Assembly: GCF_014641455.1 (NCBI RefSeq)
Contig: NZ_BMHT01000003.1
Location: 702-64,701, forward strand
Direction: 5' to 3'
Source of the DNA: Hymenobacter cavernae
GTDB taxonomy: Bacteria > Bacteroidota > Bacteroidia > Cytophagales > Hymenobacteraceae
Length of the DNA: 64,000 nucleotides
The position numbers and the translations under genes are program-made. Numbering within the stretch: the stretch's first letter is position 1; every line of letters begins with the position of its first letter. Below the pieces are notes generated by a model that saw only the letters and a program-made list of their open reading frames with translations, searched no databases and was not told the DNA's origin. Shown here one piece after another: positions 63,134 through 64,000 of this stretch.

Positions 63134-63194
63134 CCTGATTATACCGCGCTACCTAAGTTTTCCTATAATCAGGAGTAGCCAAGAGTATAATCAG
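63134..63194. repeat. Hairpin and direct repeat of TATAATCAG
   Basis: CCTGATTATA (63134-63143) is the exact reverse complement of TATAATCAGG (63164-63173), and TATAATCAG recurs at 63186-63194. Three copies of one 9-mer within 61 bp suggest a protein-binding array or leader structure. Confidence 0.5.
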
Positions 63195-63390
63195 TAGCTG
63201 CAAGCATTTGATAACACCAGAAAACACTATACATTGACCAAGAAAAACGTTTAAGCAACGGCAAATAGTAACAGTTGTCAAGGTCTTTGGCCGAGTAGCG
63301 AACATCCTGCTGTCTTGGAGCCGTGACCTAGGTTTGCTGCTTGCGCTACAAACGCCTCTCACCTTGTTTCTCCTCGCCCATTCATCAACA

Positions 63391-64000
63391 ATGGATACCA
63401 GAAAATTAATCTTGTCCTTCCTCGGGCTGAGTAGCAGCCTTGCCGTGCAGGCAGCAGTGCGCTTACCTGCTCTCGTGGGCAGCCACATGGTGCTACAGCG
63501 CGAAACAAAAGTGCCGATTTGGGGGTGGGCCGAGCCGGGTGAGAAAGTCACGATCAGCTTTCAGGGGAAAACGTACTCGGCAGCTCCTGGCGCAGGCGGC
63601 AAATGGCAGGCGACGCTCCCAGCTATGCCGGCGGGCGGACCTTATACCCTAACCATTAAAGGGCAGAATACCATTACGTTAGAAGATGTTCTGATTGGGG
63701 ATGTGTGGCTGGCTTCGGGACAGTCGAACATGGAGATGCCGCTGCGCGACAAAAACGCGCCTGCGCCTGGCGCGTATCCCGTGGTTCTGAACGCGGAACA
63801 GGAGGTGGCTGCCGCCAGCTTTCCAAAAATTCGTCAATTCACCGTCCAGAAAGAAGTTGCGTACCAACCTAGGTCAGAGAACCAGGGCTCCGCGTGGATG
63901 GTGTGCAGCCCAGGCACGGCGGGCCAGTTTTCGGCGGTGGCGTACTTCTTCGCCCGCGACTTATTTCAGCAGTATAACATCCCCATTGGCCTGATTAACA
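63391..64000 (+). CDS. Sialate O-acetylesterase-like protein (SGNH), 5' part, cut by the window edge
   Basis: The first 203 codons are inside the window. Signal peptide (about 1-20, ending LAVQA), a beta-sandwich start (LPALVGSHMVLQRETKVPIWGWAEPGE), then the SGNH block I motif DVWLASGQSNMEMPL with the nucleophile at S112. Members remove acetyl groups from sialic acids or from hemicellulose sugars; in Bacteroidota they commonly accompany xylan/mannan enzymes. It diverges from the beta-mannosidase gene, which supports acetylated mannan or xylan as substrate. An ACCTAGGT at 63867 encodes Pro-Arg. The catalytic His-Asp block lies beyond the window. Confidence 0.88.
   Translation, partial: MDTRKLILSFLGLSSSLAVQAAVRLPALVGSHMVLQRETKVPIWGWAEPGEKVTISFQGKTYSAAPGAGGKWQATLPAMPAGGPYTLTIKGQNTITLEDVLIGDVWLASGQSNMEMPLRDKNAPAPGAYPVVLNAEQEVAAASFPKIRQFTVQKEVAYQPRSENQGSAWMVCSPGTAGQFSAVAYFFARDLFQQYNIPIGLIN

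Larger units (their letters stand above)
62838..63390. other. AT-rich divergent control region between beta-mannosidase and sialate esterase genes
   Basis: 553 bp, clearly more AT-rich than its surroundings and without a convincing gene. It holds a LacI-type operator (63074), a promoter candidate (63097-63125), a hairpin with repeated TATAATCAG words (63134-63194) and ACCTAGGT (63326). Confidence 0.65.

Overview
The window looks like a chromosomal segment of a GC-rich Bacteroidota bacterium, most like Hymenobacter or a close Cytophagales relative. The evidence is a SusC/SusD pair driven by an ECF sigma factor and a FecR anti-sigma factor, TonB-dependent receptors with carboxypeptidase-like plug extensions, DUF3526 and FtsX ABC permeases, LytS/LytTR signalling, a lack of clear Shine-Dalgarno sequences, and Bacteroidota-type promoter candidates (TTG, about 19 bases, TAnnTTTG). 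I found no tRNA, rRNA, CRISPR array, prophage or insertion sequence.

Layout. 1-13302: a carbohydrate locus without SusCD. A minus-strand run encodes an MFS sugar porter, a DUF5107-TPR protein, GH35, GH2, GH43 and the start of one more secreted protein, with a divergent AraC regulator. 13353-13660: a broken histidine kinase remnant. 13722-20268: an ABC ATPase and an ABC permease/M1-peptidase fusion, divergent from a LytS/LytTR two-component pair. 20448-30489: a MacAB-like efflux operon (adaptor, ATPase, two FtsX permeases) divergent from a sigma-54-type response regulator and its kinase; a tandem 23-bp repeat between them is a likely activator site. 30556-37343: a TonB-dependent receptor, an ABC ATPase, two DUF3526 permeases and a small His-rich protein, probably metal or siderophore uptake. 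37476-42694: a secreted S1-P1/PLC-like zinc enzyme, a secreted esterase, an HTTM membrane protein with a partner, two small unknowns and a FUSC-like protein. 43093-48265: DUF6807 (PmoA-like), two Gfo/Idh/MocA oxidoreductases and a bicupin. 48425-62837: SusD, SusC, FecR and ECF sigma, then GH9, GH3 and GH2 beta-mannosidase genes, a beta-glucan/mannan degradation block. 63391 to the end: a sialate O-acetylesterase-like gene cut by the window edge.

The most striking signal is not a gene. The palindrome ACCTAGGT recurs about 33 times by hand count where about one is expected, and CCTAGG about 65-70 times, in genes and between them. It resembles the highly iterated palindromes of cyanobacteria, although CTAG is usually rare in bacteria. 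Several intergenic hairpins (47291-47411, 38547-38629, 30538-30557, 39627-39668) are further repeat or terminator structures.
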